From Struthio camelus (Eukaryota > Chordata > Aves > Struthioniformes > Struthionidae): 64,000 bases of DNA. The notes beneath the pieces were generated by a model. The model was not told the DNA's origin. It searched no databases and worked only from the letters and a program-made list of their open reading frames with translations. This document shows positions 1-9,718 of the stretch, piece after piece (positions within the stretch are counted from its first letter, which is position 1; each line of letters begins with the position of its first letter). Both the position numbers and the translations under genes were made by a program. The stretch is taken from the NCBI RefSeq assembly GCF_040807025.1, contig NC_090967.1:6688001-6752000 (forward strand), read 5' to 3'.

Positions 1-2244
1 GCCAAGGCGGTGGTGGGGACAGAACCTGCCCATTTTCGCTGTGCAAGAAGGACAGCCACCAACCTGCTCCTGGCCACCAGCTGGACACGGTGGAGGCCAG
101 CGGATCTGCTGAGCCGAATGACACGTTTCCCTGCATCCTTCCTGTCGCAGGGAGGGGAGGAAGAAGCAGCTGGCCAGGCTGGGGGCACCCCATCCTCTCC
201 CCCATGAGCGGGGCTGCACAGCCAGCGTGTTACCTGCCTGCCCAAGAGCCACGGCCCTTTCCTCTCTGCACGGCACGAGCCCCAGATGCCCACCACAGTT
301 GCAGCACTGCATCTGCCCAGCCCAGGCGGGCAGGCACCCAACGGCCCTGCTGCCCAGGGAGCACGGAGGAACCCAGGTGTCCAGGCTCCAGTCAGGCCCT
401 TGTCCCACGCCAGGCCCAAACAGGAAGCCTAGAGAGCACATGGAGACCCGCTCATCACCCTGCCCTGGGGTGACCCCCTGCCTGCACAGGAAGGACAAGT
501 GGACGCGGCAGGGAAGACATCTTCCGGAGCGGCACGGCCTCGGAGGCGGAAGCAGCAGCTCCAGCAGGCCATGGGCAACAGCCTGCCCCCCGGCTTCTTG
601 GCTGTTTCCTCAGGAAATCACACCCCTCAGCACAGCCAGACCCCAAAAAGCACCACGCACCCAGGGCCAGAGCTGGCACTGATGTCCCAGCTCAGGCTGG
701 GCAAGGCTGCCTGGAGGGTGATGGCTCTGGAGGGGAACATCCCAGCAACGCAGCCCCACAGCAGGCGAAGGAAGTGGCTTTGCCAGAGGCAGAAGCACAT
801 GGGAATCACGGGGCTCAGTCCCACTGCCGCCAGCCTGGCTGGCCACAGCCCAGACAGGGCCCAAGGGCTCAGGCAGCTGCGTCACGCTTTAGCTGAGCAC
901 CAGCGCAGTGGAATCGCTGGCCCTTTCGCTGCGGCAGCATCTCCTCTGCTTCCCACGATGGACGGGGAGAGGTTTGGGCTCCAGCACGCAAAGAAGCAGG
1001 AGACCAGGGTGGTTCCCACTGTAGAAGAGAGGCTCTGCCAGAGCTGGGAGCTCATTTGACCGTGTTTCCCAGCTCAAATGCCAGTGCATGCAGTGGCATC
1101 AGCAGGGAGCACTGAAGGAGAGAGGGCTCCCACAGCGGGGCTGCTTCAGGGCACAAGGAAGAAGCTGGTTCCTCTGACTGCTCCCTGCTGCTGTGGGGCA
1201 CCAGGACAGGCACCCAGCGGGACTACGGGTACTGCATCCCCTGCGGCCAGGCCAGCATCAGGGCAGCTCCTGCTTGGCGAAAGGAAGCACCTCTGCAAGG
1301 CGGTAACGCACAGATCCCAGGCAGAGGCGATGACCGGGGAGCCCTGGAAGCTGCTGCTCCCCTCACCAAGGCTCTGGTGAGGGGCTGAGCCCAGGAAGGG
1401 CTCCGCAGCTTGGCTCGGGCCCCTGCTGAGCTGGCCAGGGCCTCCGTCACCCCCACGCACCAGCAAACGGCTGCAGCAGCTGCTCAGCACAAAGCATAGC
1501 CTGTTCCCGGCTGTGCTGGGGGCGGCGGGGACGGTGCCCACCCGGGGATGCTGCGGGGGCTGCTCACACCTCCCACCCCCACAGGCACCCCCGCGGCGTC
1601 CCAGCACGGTCAGTTCCCACGCCGCGCTGGAACAAGCTGTCCTTTCTCCGCGACACAGCCGGAGCCACCCCAGCCCACGAGACGAGAGTGGGAGCAGACA
1701 GCCCCGCAGACACTGCTGCATCCCCAGGGCAGCCCTGGCCTGCCCTGGGGGACACCCCAGCTCCCCACATAGGTGAGAGCCAGCCCCACTTGGAGGAGCG
1801 GCAAGGGACACAGGCAGCCCGGCCAGGCACGAGCAGCTCCCCCAGCCCTCAGCCAGGACCTGCCCTGAGGCCTGGGACAGCGTCAGGGAGGGAGCACACA
1901 ACTAGCTCAGCACAAAAGCTGTTTTATAGACACAGCTAAATGTTTGCCCAGCTCAGCAAACAGCAGTCAGCGAGTGCAAGACCCCGGCTTGCGGCAGTGC
2001 TGCAGTTGCCTCACTCGCACCCCGTCCCCTCTGGAGATGCATGAATTAAACACAGCCACCGGGTCAGGCGAGGACCCTGCAGACGCGTGCTCCAGCCCAC
2101 GCTCACTCTGCGACAGAGAAAGCACCAGCCAGTGTCCTTAGCGAGCCAGCTGCACCTGGGGCTGCGGGGTGCCATCTCCAGCAGGCTCCAAGGGCTCAGC
2201 CCCAGCCAGGGGAGGCAGGGGTTCACCCCTGCTCCCAGACTCAC
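1..2244 (-). other. MAP1S: MAP1S intron 2 (partial, runs off the window)
   Basis: Noncoding GC-rich sequence downstream of the MAP1S exon 2 donor (GTGAGT on the minus strand, reading down from 2244). I looked for the next expected coding segment, which in this family starts shortly after the conserved exon 2, and found nothing resembling it on the minus strand. The intron therefore continues past position 1. Several open frames exist on both strands, but they are proline-, alanine- and serine-rich low-complexity translations typical of GC-rich DNA. Confidence 0.7.
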
Positions 2245-2346
2245 CTTTCACGATGCTGGAGAAGGTGGCTGAGTGGCGGGACACAAAGAGCTTTAGCTGT
2301 TCATCCAGGTTGCAGGCTGTGAGGTCGATGTCCCAGGAGCGGATAC
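2245..2346 (-). CDS. MAP1S: MAP1S exon 2 (microtubule-associated protein 1S, partial)
   Basis: A 102-bp exon flanked by a TTGCAG acceptor and a GTGAGT donor. It encodes a segment starting GIRSWDIDLTACNLDEQ and ending with SRHSATFSSIVK. This matches the strongly conserved N-terminal block of the MAP1 family (MAP1A, MAP1B, MAP1S), and SRHSATFSSIVK is the MAP1S version. The phase fits exon 1: the last G of exon 1 plus GT at the start of this exon makes the Gly codon. The exon ends one base into a codon, so the next exon must restore phase. MAP1S is a short MAP1 paralogue cleaved into heavy and light chains. It binds microtubules and links them to mitochondria and the autophagy protein LC3. Only the N-terminal end of the heavy chain is in this window. 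Confidence 0.93.
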
Positions 2347-5009
2347 CTGCAAGACAGGGCAGGAAGGATCAGCCCTGGGTGCAAGGTCAGCCCCAGGGCA
2401 CGTGGGAGGCACGAGGCACCCATGCCTGCCAGAGGGCTCCCAATGCCCAGCTGCCCTCCAGCACCCTGAGCCACTGCTGCACCCCAGGACACGTTAGCAC
2501 CCATCGTCTCCATCACCAGGTGCCATCAGTGCCCAGTTTCAGCATGCCACAAGTGACAGCGAGCACCCAGCCCTAGCACTGACTGCAGAAATGCCGGGAG
2601 GCACCATGCCCCGTGGCAGCAGCCCCCTCCCCGTGCCGCAGCACGCTCGGGGGCCAGGCCTGCCTCGCATCACCACCTCCCTAATCCCTGGCATGGCACC
2701 GGCTTATGTAAGACCCAGGGAATCCGGCTGAGCCGGGGATGCTGAGCAGCCGCTGCAGCTCCTGCAGTCAGCGCCGCACTCCCCACCCAGCCATGCTGGG
2801 GACCGCCCCCCACGTCTGCCCTCATTCCCCCCCACCTTGCCCTGAGCCTGGGGGACAAGAGCAGGGGCCGCGTCAGGCCAATGCCACTGGCCAGCATGGG
2901 GACCTGTGAGGCCTTTTCACAGGAGGGAGCAGAGCTGCTTCAACCTCTCCGCGGCTGCAGGAGGGCCAGACCCAGGCCCGGGGCCTCCTGCTCCTCGCAG
3001 CCACACGCTGACTCGCAGCGCGGGCTGGGCCCCGGACTGCTTTGGCCGAGCTGCGTTCAGCTGGAGCGAACGGGTCCCCAGGCGCCTCTCACACCGGTTT
3101 CCAGGCTGTGAGTCAGTCTGCAGCCTCCCATTAACGCTGGCAGCCCTCAGCCTTCCCCAGGGCCATGCTCCCGGCCCAGGCGAGCACCGGCCACGCTCGC
3201 GCCACCCCGCAGCAGGACCCCAGCCAGCACCAGGGAGACCCCAGCACCGACCCCAGGCCCAGCAGGTTTCCAGACTCCTCGCTGCCATCCAAACCCTAGC
3301 AGGATGCAGTGGGGTGGGGAGATAGGAACTGCACTGCGACCCCCGGCACGAGGCTGACGTCACCTCCCCGGGGGGTCCCGGAGACGTAGCCCGCTGCCAA
3401 GCCAGACCCCAGCAGGAACATCTGCAGCAACACCGCAAACGCCAAATAAACTCCGAGCTGGGGCAGCACCTGCCCCGAGAGCACGCCCAGCGCCGAAATC
3501 CATGGGCAACTGGAGGGATCACAAGGCTGGCAAACCTGCAGCTCCCGGCGCGGTTAGGCACAGCCCGCAGGACCCCCAGCGCTTCCTCAGGCAACTCCCA
3601 GATACGCGGCTGCGTTGCCGACCCATTGCGTGCAGCTGAGTAACATCCTCCCCGGTGTGGGGCTGGCCTGCCCGAGCCTGCAAGCACGGGCACGTGGAGA
3701 CCCTCGGCACGGAGCCACCAGCCCCTCTCCCCGGGGAGGCAGAGCAGCACCCGCTCCCCGGCGCTCGCCCGCGCAGGTGTGTGGCTGGCTCCCCCGAGGC
3801 GTGCACCTTGCACGGTGACTCACGGCCGCACGGGCTCTGCCAGCGAAACACCGGCCCCTGGGGCTACAGCAGCACCTTTCCCTGCACCTCTTTAAAGACG
3901 GTAATTATGAGAATTAGCTGCGCTGGAGGACTCGGAGCGCCGCACAAGCCTCCGTACACCTCCAGCTCCCGTCAGACGGCGAATACCTGGCGCAGGTTCG
4001 CTCCTCCTTCATGCGGGCACCTCTCCCTGCTCCCAGGGCAGGGGTCTGGAAGTCCCTCGCCACCACGGGACAACGCACCAGCTGCAAACACTCAGGGATC
4101 CTGGCCCCAAAACACCAGCCACCCTCGTGGGGCTCTGCCACAGAGCCGGGCTCTTCGTGCGGGGATTCACCGGGAGCTCAGCCACCGGCACCGCCGGCGC
4201 GTTGGCCGACCGAGCCCGCCTGCAGCCATCCCCCCCTCCCTTCCTCCCCAGCCCGCCCAGCGGTTAACGGTCCCACAAACCCAAGGGCGATGGCGTAAGA
4301 GGCACCAGGGCATCGGCACTAGGGGGTCGACGCAGAGCGTCACGCGCTTTGCGCAACGTGCTGGGCGAACGTTGGGGCTCCGGCCCGGCGCGGCCGGGCG
4401 TTTTCCAGACCGTTTCCCAGGCAGTGCTGCCTCCTGCCAAGCTTTGGGCCTTCCCAGGGCTGGCGAGGTTTGGCCTCGTCCTCGCGAGGTACCGGAGACA
4501 CTGGCGGCCCCGAGGAGCTCCCAGCCCCGCTGGGTGCGGGCTCCCACGAGGGCCAGAACGGCACTGCCCCAGGGACACGTTTCCCCACGGTTTAGGGGAG
4601 CTGCTCTGGCCTCCCAGTTGCAGCCAGGAAGCGAGGACGGCTGCAGGGGCAGGAAGGGGCTCCCCAGGGCACAGCCCCTGGGCAAGCCGAGCATCGCTCC
4701 GGCTGCAAACCAGCGCAGACCAGCACAAACCAGCACAGCATCCCCGTCCCTGCGGCTGCCCCAGGGCAGCTCCCGGGTGTCGACGAGGGGAGGGGGCAAC
4801 TCCCACGGGTCCCCGGCCTGGGAGCCCGGGGGACAGATCCCAGGGGCCGGGGAGGGGGGGATACATCCCATGGGGCAGGTTGGGGGAGCAGGTCCCCAGG
4901 CTTTGGGGCAGCAGAGGGGGCAGATCCCAGGGATCCGAGGCAGATCCTGGGGGACCAGCTCCAGGGGGGCTGGGGCAGGAGGTAGGGGGAGATCTCATGG
5001 GTTGGGGGG
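2347..5009 (-). other. MAP1S: MAP1S intron 1, distal part
   Basis: GC-rich intronic sequence between exon 2 and the 78-bp repeat array. It contains two isolated AP-1-like heptamers (TGAGTCA near 3110, TGACTCA near 3817). From about 4780 it becomes a G-rich, degenerate version of the minisatellite. The long open frames here in both directions have no recognisable domain and low-complexity composition, so I do not call genes. Confidence 0.6.
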
Positions 5010-5605
5010 GGCAGGACCCTGGGATCCAGGGGGACAGATCCTAGGGATCTGGGGCAGGAGATGGGGCAGATCCTGGGGACCCCAGCGAGCAGGACCCCAG
5101 GATCCAGGGGGGAAGATCCTAGGGATCTGGGGCAGGAGACGGGGCAGATCCTGGGGACCCCAGTGAGCAGGACCCCAGGATCCAGGGGGGAAGATCCTAG
5201 GGATCTGGGGCAGGAGACGGGGCAGATCCTGGGGACCCCAGTGAGCAGGACCCCAGGATCCAGGGGGGAAGATCCTAGGGATCTGGGGCAGGAGACGGGG
5301 CAGATCCTGGGGACCCCAGCAAGCAGGACCCCAGGATCCAGGGGGGAAGATCCTAGGGATCTGGGGCAGGAGACGGGGCAGATCCTGGGGACCCCAGCGA
5401 GCAGGACCCCAGAATCCAGGGGGGAAGATCCTAGGGATCTGGGGCAGGAGACGGGGCAGATCCTGGGGACCCCAGCGAGCAGGACCCCAGAATCCAGGGG
5501 GGAAGATCCTAGGGATCTGGGGCAGGAGACAGGGCAGATCCTGGGGACCCCAGCGAGCAGGACCCCAGGATCCAGGGGGGAAGATCCTAGGGATCTGGGG
5601 GGACA
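5010..5605. repeat. 78-bp minisatellite in MAP1S intron 1
   Basis: The sequence AGGACCCCAG recurs at 5091, 5169, 5247, 5325, 5403, 5481 and 5559, exactly 78 bp apart each time. That makes seven near-identical copies, with a more diverged partial copy just before them. Copies differ at a few sites (AGGATCC or AGAATCC; GTGAGC, GCGAGC or CAAGC). Because 78 is a multiple of three, the array is open on both strands and gives a spurious 26-residue protein repeat. The plus strand is G-rich with many GGGG runs. The array lies inside the intron of a minus-strand gene, so it should be transcribed as C-rich RNA. Confidence 0.95.
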
Positions 5606-5959
5606 GACCCGGGGGGTCTGGGGCAAGAGAGGGGGCAGACACCGAGGGTCCCAGGAAGCAGGTCCCGGGGAACTGTGGCAGGAGACGAGGCAGGTCCCGG
5701 GGGACCGGGGCAGAAGAGGGGGCAGATCCCGGGGGGGGAGGCGGGGAAGGGGGCAGGTCCCGGGGGGCCGGGGCAGATCCCGGAGGGGGAGGCGGGGAAG
5801 GGGGCAGGTCCCGGGGGGCCGTGCGGGGACCAGCCGCGCCCCGGGAGCCGCCGGGCAGCTGGTTCCCCCCCCCCAACGGGGGGCAGCGGGGCGTTACCGG
5901 CGCCGTCCCACCCCCCCCCCCCCAGCCCCGGGGGCGGCGGCGGCCGGCACCGGGCTCAC
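5606..5959 (-). other. MAP1S: MAP1S intron 1, proximal CpG-rich part
   Basis: A degenerate continuation of G-rich repeats (a GGGCAGGTCCCGGGGGGCCG-type unit occurs twice near 5753-5820), merging into the CpG island around exon 1. The exon 1 donor (GTGAGC on the minus strand) is at the right edge. Confidence 0.6.
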
Positions 5960-6119
5960 CTCGCTCCAGCTCGTGCAGCACGGAGGCCAGGAGGCCGGGG
6001 CGGTGGCAGCCGCCGCCCACGATGGCCAGCAGCGAGTAGCGGCGGGGCCCGGCGGGGCCGGCAGGAGCCGCCGCCGCCGCCCGCCCCGCAGCCCCCGCGG
6101 CTCTCGCCGCCGCCGCCAT
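5960..6119 (-). CDS. MAP1S: MAP1S exon 1 with start codon
   Basis: First coding exon. I place the start at the ATG at 6119-6117 because it has a good Kozak context (AAG before, G after) and lies in a CpG island. The open frame extends upstream only to a GTG. The product begins with an Ala/Gly/Pro-rich stretch of about 26 residues, followed by YSLLAIVGGGCHRPGLL and ASVLHELERG. The last part aligns with the MAP1S N-terminus, where a hydrophobic strand is followed by a LEELERG-type helix leading into GIRSWD of exon 2. The donor is G|GTGAGC. The Ala-rich leader is longer than I recall for the mammalian protein and probably reflects GCC/GCG codon expansion. Confidence 0.88.
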
Positions 6120-6335
6120 CTTCGTGCCCCCCGCAGCCACGACGTGCCGCCGGCCACGCCCCGCCCCGCTTTTTACGTCACCGCGCTGGAGCCCCGCCCG
6201 CTGATGTCACCGCTGACCAATGGGCGGCGGCGGCGGGGAAAAGTGCGGGAGGGGGGAGCCGCGCCTGGCGGGGAGCTCTTAAAGGGGCAACGGCGGGGTG
6301 GGGCCGCGCCGCGGTGGGCCCCAGAGGCGCCGGGG
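6120..6335 (-). promoter_or_regulatory. MAP1S: MAP1S CpG-island promoter
   Basis: A CpG-rich region just upstream of the MAP1S start. Visible elements include a CRE/ATF-like site (TTACGTCA at 6173-6180), a related TGATGTCAC at 6202-6210, a CCAAT box (6217-6221) and several GC boxes (CCCCGCCC). There is no TATA box in the expected position, which fits a housekeeping CpG promoter. I infer the transcription start to be between about 6125 and 6200. Confidence 0.6.
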
Positions 6336-6339
6336 CTAG

Positions 6340-6830
6340 GCCGTGCAGTGCCGTGCAGCGAAGGGGTGTGCAGTGCAATGCTGGGGCGAGCAGTGCAATG
6401 CTGGGGGGGGGTGCAGTGCTGGAGGTGTGTACTGCAGTGCTAGGGGGCGTGCACTGCAGCACTGGGGGGTGTGCAGTGCAATGCTGGGGGGTGTGGACTG
6501 TAGTGCAGTGCTGGGGTGCGCAGTGCAATGCTGGGGGTGTGCACTGCAGTGCAGTGCAGTGCTAGGGGGTGTGAAGTGTTGCGCTGGGGGTGTGCAGTAC
6601 AGTGCTAGGGGGTGCCCTGCAGTGCTGGGGGTGTACGCTGCAGTGTTGGGGTGTGCACGCTGCAGTGTTGGGGTGTGCAGCGTAGTGCACAGGCTGTGCA
6701 ATGCAGCGTCGTGCAGGACTGAGCAGTGTAAGGCAAGGCTGGGCTGGGCAGTGCAGTGCAGGGCTGTGCTGTGCAAGGGCTGGGCTATGCAGTGCAGCAC
6801 AGTGCTGGCCAGCACAGCCCCGTCACATCC
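6340..6830. repeat. Degenerate GTGCAGTGCAATGCTGGGG tandem repeat
   Basis: About 490 bp built from diverged 18-22 bp units of the form GTGCAGTGC(A)ATGCTGGGG. The sequence 'gcaatgctgggg' or close variants recur roughly every 20 bp. Later units turn into 'gctgtgcagtgcagggctg'. The plus strand is strongly G-rich relative to C. It lies upstream of the MAP1S promoter and downstream of the SMN-like gene. Open frames through it give Cys/Ala/Val-rich junk translations. Confidence 0.85.
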
Positions 6831-7340
6831 TGCAGCCATCCCAGGCCTCTGTGCCCAAACTGCATCTCAGCCCATCAGTCCCCAAGAGATCAGTAATAAA
6901 CAGGGCTGGGAAGGGCAAGAGCGCGGCCCTGGGCCACCCCAGCGGCTTGTCCCCTCCTGCACGTTCCTGGCAGGACTGCTTTCCCCGAGCACCATCCCCA
7001 TCGCCCCGGTGCTGTGCCCCATCCCCGGACACGTGGCCGGACAGCACCAGCCCCTGCCCACCCCAGGCAGCACCCTTCAACCTGTGCCCAGCCAGGCAGC
7101 GTCCCCCCAGCAGCGTGGCTGTCCCCCTCCTCTTGCAGCGAGCTCGGTCACCTCGGGCTCCAGCAACACACAGCAGAGGCCAGGCTGCGACTTCTCTGAG
7201 CAAACGCAGCCCCAGCAAGGCCAACCTGGACACCGAGCCCTGTTTGGGCCCGGGACAAGAGAGAGCGCCTGGCCCCTGCGTGGGGCCATACCCCTTCCCC
7301 AGGGATGCAGACAGCTCCAGCACGCAGCATCCCACAAACC
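6831..7340. other. Intergenic between SMN-like 3' end and repeat array
   Basis: GC-rich unique sequence without a supportable gene. An AATAAA at 6894-6899 on the plus strand has no transcript I can assign to it. Confidence 0.5.
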
Positions 7341-7343
7341 AGC

Positions 7344-7349
7344 TTTATT
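7344..7349 (-). terminator. Poly(A) signal of the SMN-like gene
   Basis: AATAAA on the minus strand (TTTATT on plus), followed downstream by a GU-rich stretch (GCTGGTTTGTGGG), the usual arrangement for cleavage and polyadenylation. It lies about 390 bp past the stop codon of the SMN-like CDS, giving a short 3' UTR (about 7325-7737). Confidence 0.75.
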
Positions 7350-7737
7350 CCAAAATCCCCGTGCAAGGGGAGCGCAGCTGGGGTAGCCCACGGGGCCGCG
7401 GCACCTCCGGCACCGATGCACAGTGAGCCCGTGGCAGGGGGACAGCGGCTCCCTTTTCTCCCGGAGACCCGCTGCTGGGCGCTCTGACCGCAAGACGAGA
7501 CCAGGACTGCTCTCTGCCCAAAACCTGCCCCTCCAGCGGGGCGCAGGGAGACAGATCCAGCTGGAAAAGGGGGAACGGACAGGGGTGAGCAGCAGAAAAG
7601 GGGAGCTGGGGCATCCCGAGCACCCGCTTCCCCCATGCCAGCAGCCCCAGCCCAGCAGCGGGACGCGCTGCGAGAGTGGCTGGCGCAGGGACGGGGACTC
7701 CCAGCCCCGGCGCGTCCCCACGCGCCCACCTGCCCTC

Positions 7738-9566
7738 CTAGCTGTGCAGCGACGATTTCTTCTGCCTGCACCCTCGTCTCGGCAGGAGCGCGGCCGCCTC
7801 TGCCCGGCCCTCGCGGAGACCCTGGGGGCGCAGAGCAGGGCGGGGGTCACGGGGGAGGATCACACCTTCACCCCGGCTGTCCCATCTGCCCCCCGGCCCT
7901 GCCATACCATGTAGAAGCCGGTGTGGTACCCGCTCATGTACCAGGACATCAGCATCGCAGCCAAGGCTTCCTCCTCCTCCTCCTCCTGGTACGTGCACAG
8001 TGGGGCTGGGGGCCACGGCGGAGGCACCAGCTACAACCAACAGCCTCCGTTAGGGACAGTCCCACCCCGAAGGACCCTGCCGTAGGGTGCCAGCTCGCCC
8101 GCACTATGCCCAGCAGGAGACGGGGACCCCAGGCAGGGAAATAAGGAGTTTCCAGAGCCAGCTGCCAGCGTTGCTGGCACCCGTCTATCCCTCCCTCCCC
8201 AAATCCACAGCTGGAGCTGCATGACAGGGTGATCCCGGGCTCACTGGTCCCCATCCCCACGGACGGGCAGGACCCCTGGTTGCCGCTGCGCTCTCTGGCC
8301 GCAGGCTGGCAGGGCAGGGAGAGCCTGGGCCACCGGCGCCGCTCCAGAGGAGGCACCCGCAGCCCTGGGTGCCCCCCCACGGCGCAAGGCAGCTCCCAGC
8401 CCCGTGGCAAGCCAGGGGCGGGGGGTGCAGAGGGCCCGAGCCCGGTGCGACACCAGACACTCACCTCGGGGGGCCAGGGGGAGCAGGGCGCCTGCTTGCC
8501 CTTGCTGCTCTTCCTCCTCCTGCCCGGGGGCAGCTCCCATGACGGGGGGGGTCTTGGCCTCCGGGACTCCCCGTAGGGACCCTCCTCCGCCTTGCGGGGA
8601 CACACGAGCATCAGAGCAGCCCCCCCACAGACCCCCTGCCCACCCCAAAGGTGCCGCAGCGCCCCGCGGCATCACTCACCCACTGGGCCCCCAGGTGGCC
8701 CGCCACGGGGATGCAGGGGGGCAGGAGATCTGCCAGCGCCACCTCCTCCTTGTTCCCGTAGCCAACAAACTCCACCAGGCAGGTGCCAGCGGCGGTGTCC
8801 AGCGCCCGCACCGTGGCGGGGTACAGCAGCCCGTCGCCCGACCAGATGGTGCAGCAGGCGGCTCCCACCACCCACTGCGGGGAGAGGTGGGGGGGGGGTC
8901 ACGCCGGCCCCAGGGAGAGGGGTCCCCAGCGTGACACTCCCCCCTCCGGCAGATCGCGAGGTGCGAGGCAGCCTCTCCCTGAGCCAGCAGTGGGGACGGG
9001 CTGTCACCTCGCCCGCTCACCTGGGAGCCTTCCTCATCCTCCTCCTCCTCGCTGGGGGGCACGCTCAACGGTGGGGACTCAGGGACCTGGTCCGACTCTT
9101 CATCCGGAGCATCCTGGGGGAGGAAGGTGCCGGGCTGAGATGGGGCTGGGGCGGGGGGGCAGAGCAGGGCCCTGGTCCTGTCCCGGTTCAACTAGCCCCA
9201 ACGAGTCCGGACTCTCCTGCCCCGGCCCGGTCCCGGTTCCAGTTCACCCAGGCCCAGCACCCCCAGTCCCGGCTAGTCCAGACCCTCCAGCCCCAGCCCG
9301 GTCCCGGTTCCAGTTCACCCAGCCCCGGTACCCCCGGTCACACCTAGTCCGGACCCTCCTGCCCCGGCCCGGTCCGCCCAGTCCCGGTACCCCCGGTCAC
9401 ACCCAGTCCGGTCCCGGTTCCGGTTCGCCCAGCCCCAGTACCCCCGGTCCCAGCTAGTCCGGACCCTCCCGCCCCGGCCCGGTCCGGGTCCGCCCAGCCT
9501 CGGCCCGGCTCCCTCCGGCCCCGCCACGCAGCCGCCCACCCGCGACCCCGGGGCGCTCTCGGCCAT
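7738..9566 (-). CDS. SMN1: SMN-family protein (survival motor neuron-like), six coding exons
   Basis: Exons in reading order: 9566-9540, 9113-9021, 8874-8680, 8590-8465, 8030-7908 and 7821-7738. All junctions are phase 0 with AG acceptors and GT donors, giving 215 residues (human SMN has 294). Residues 1-40 are acidic (SEEEEDEEGSQ). Residues 41-105 are a Tudor domain with the SMN signature IWSGDGLLYPATV and FVGYGNKEE; its aromatic cage is Trp51, Tyr58, Phe75 and Tyr78, with Asn80. Next come a basic patch (GRRRKSSKGK), Pro-rich LVPPPWPPAPL, and the YG box MLMSWYMSGYHTGFYM, which drives self-association. The last exon encodes a 27-residue tail ending QKKSSLHS. SMN assembles Sm rings on snRNAs by binding dimethyl-arginine tails. 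Odd: no Gemin2-binding helix (DDTALIKAYDKAV-type) or following Lys-rich region is visible. Family membership is secure. Whether it is the main SMN1 or a paralogue is open. The acceptor of exon 4 (CGCAAG) is the least certain junction. Confidence 0.88.
9114..9539. repeat. About 71-bp minisatellite in SMN-like intron 1
   Basis: From about 9205 to 9500 the units run from 'agtccggaccctcc' through 'gccccggcccggtcccggttccagttcacccag' variants to 'acccccggtcacaccta'. Two full units of about 71 bp are followed by shortened units of about 50-60 bp. The array fills most of the intron between the first two coding exons. No exon encoding a Gemin2-binding helix is hidden in it in any minus-strand frame I read. 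Confidence 0.8.
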
Positions 9567-9661
9567 GGCCCGGCGCGGGCGGCACCGAACCCGCGGCCGC
9601 ACGTGGGCCCGCCCCGCCCCGCAGCGCCACGCCACGCCCCCCGCGCCGCACCGCGCGGCGC

Positions 9662-9678
9662 CCCCTGGGTAATGCAGT
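9662..9678 (-). promoter_or_regulatory. ZNF143/Staf-type motif (minus orientation)
   Basis: The minus strand reads ACTGCATTACCCAGGGG, close to the ZNF143 consensus ACTRCAnTTCCCAG. It lies about 100 bp upstream of the SMN-like start codon. Confidence 0.6.
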
Positions 9679-9718
9679 CTCCGCCCCGGCGGCGCACGCG
9701 GGGGCGGGGCACCCCACG

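Noticed and set aside
3655-5166. A 503-codon plus-strand open frame, and long frames through 4592-6443
   Set aside because: They read through the minisatellite and intron of MAP1S on the opposite strand. No domain, no family match and repeat-driven composition.
6894-6899. Plus-strand AATAAA between the repeat array and the SMN-like gene
   Set aside because: No plus-strand gene ends here, and no GU-rich downstream element stands out.
7738-7785. Alternative last-exon acceptor at GGTGCAG giving a different SMN-like tail
   Set aside because: The acceptor CGCCCCCAG at 7822 has a better pyrimidine tract. It starts with the family Gly codon and leads in frame to a stop.
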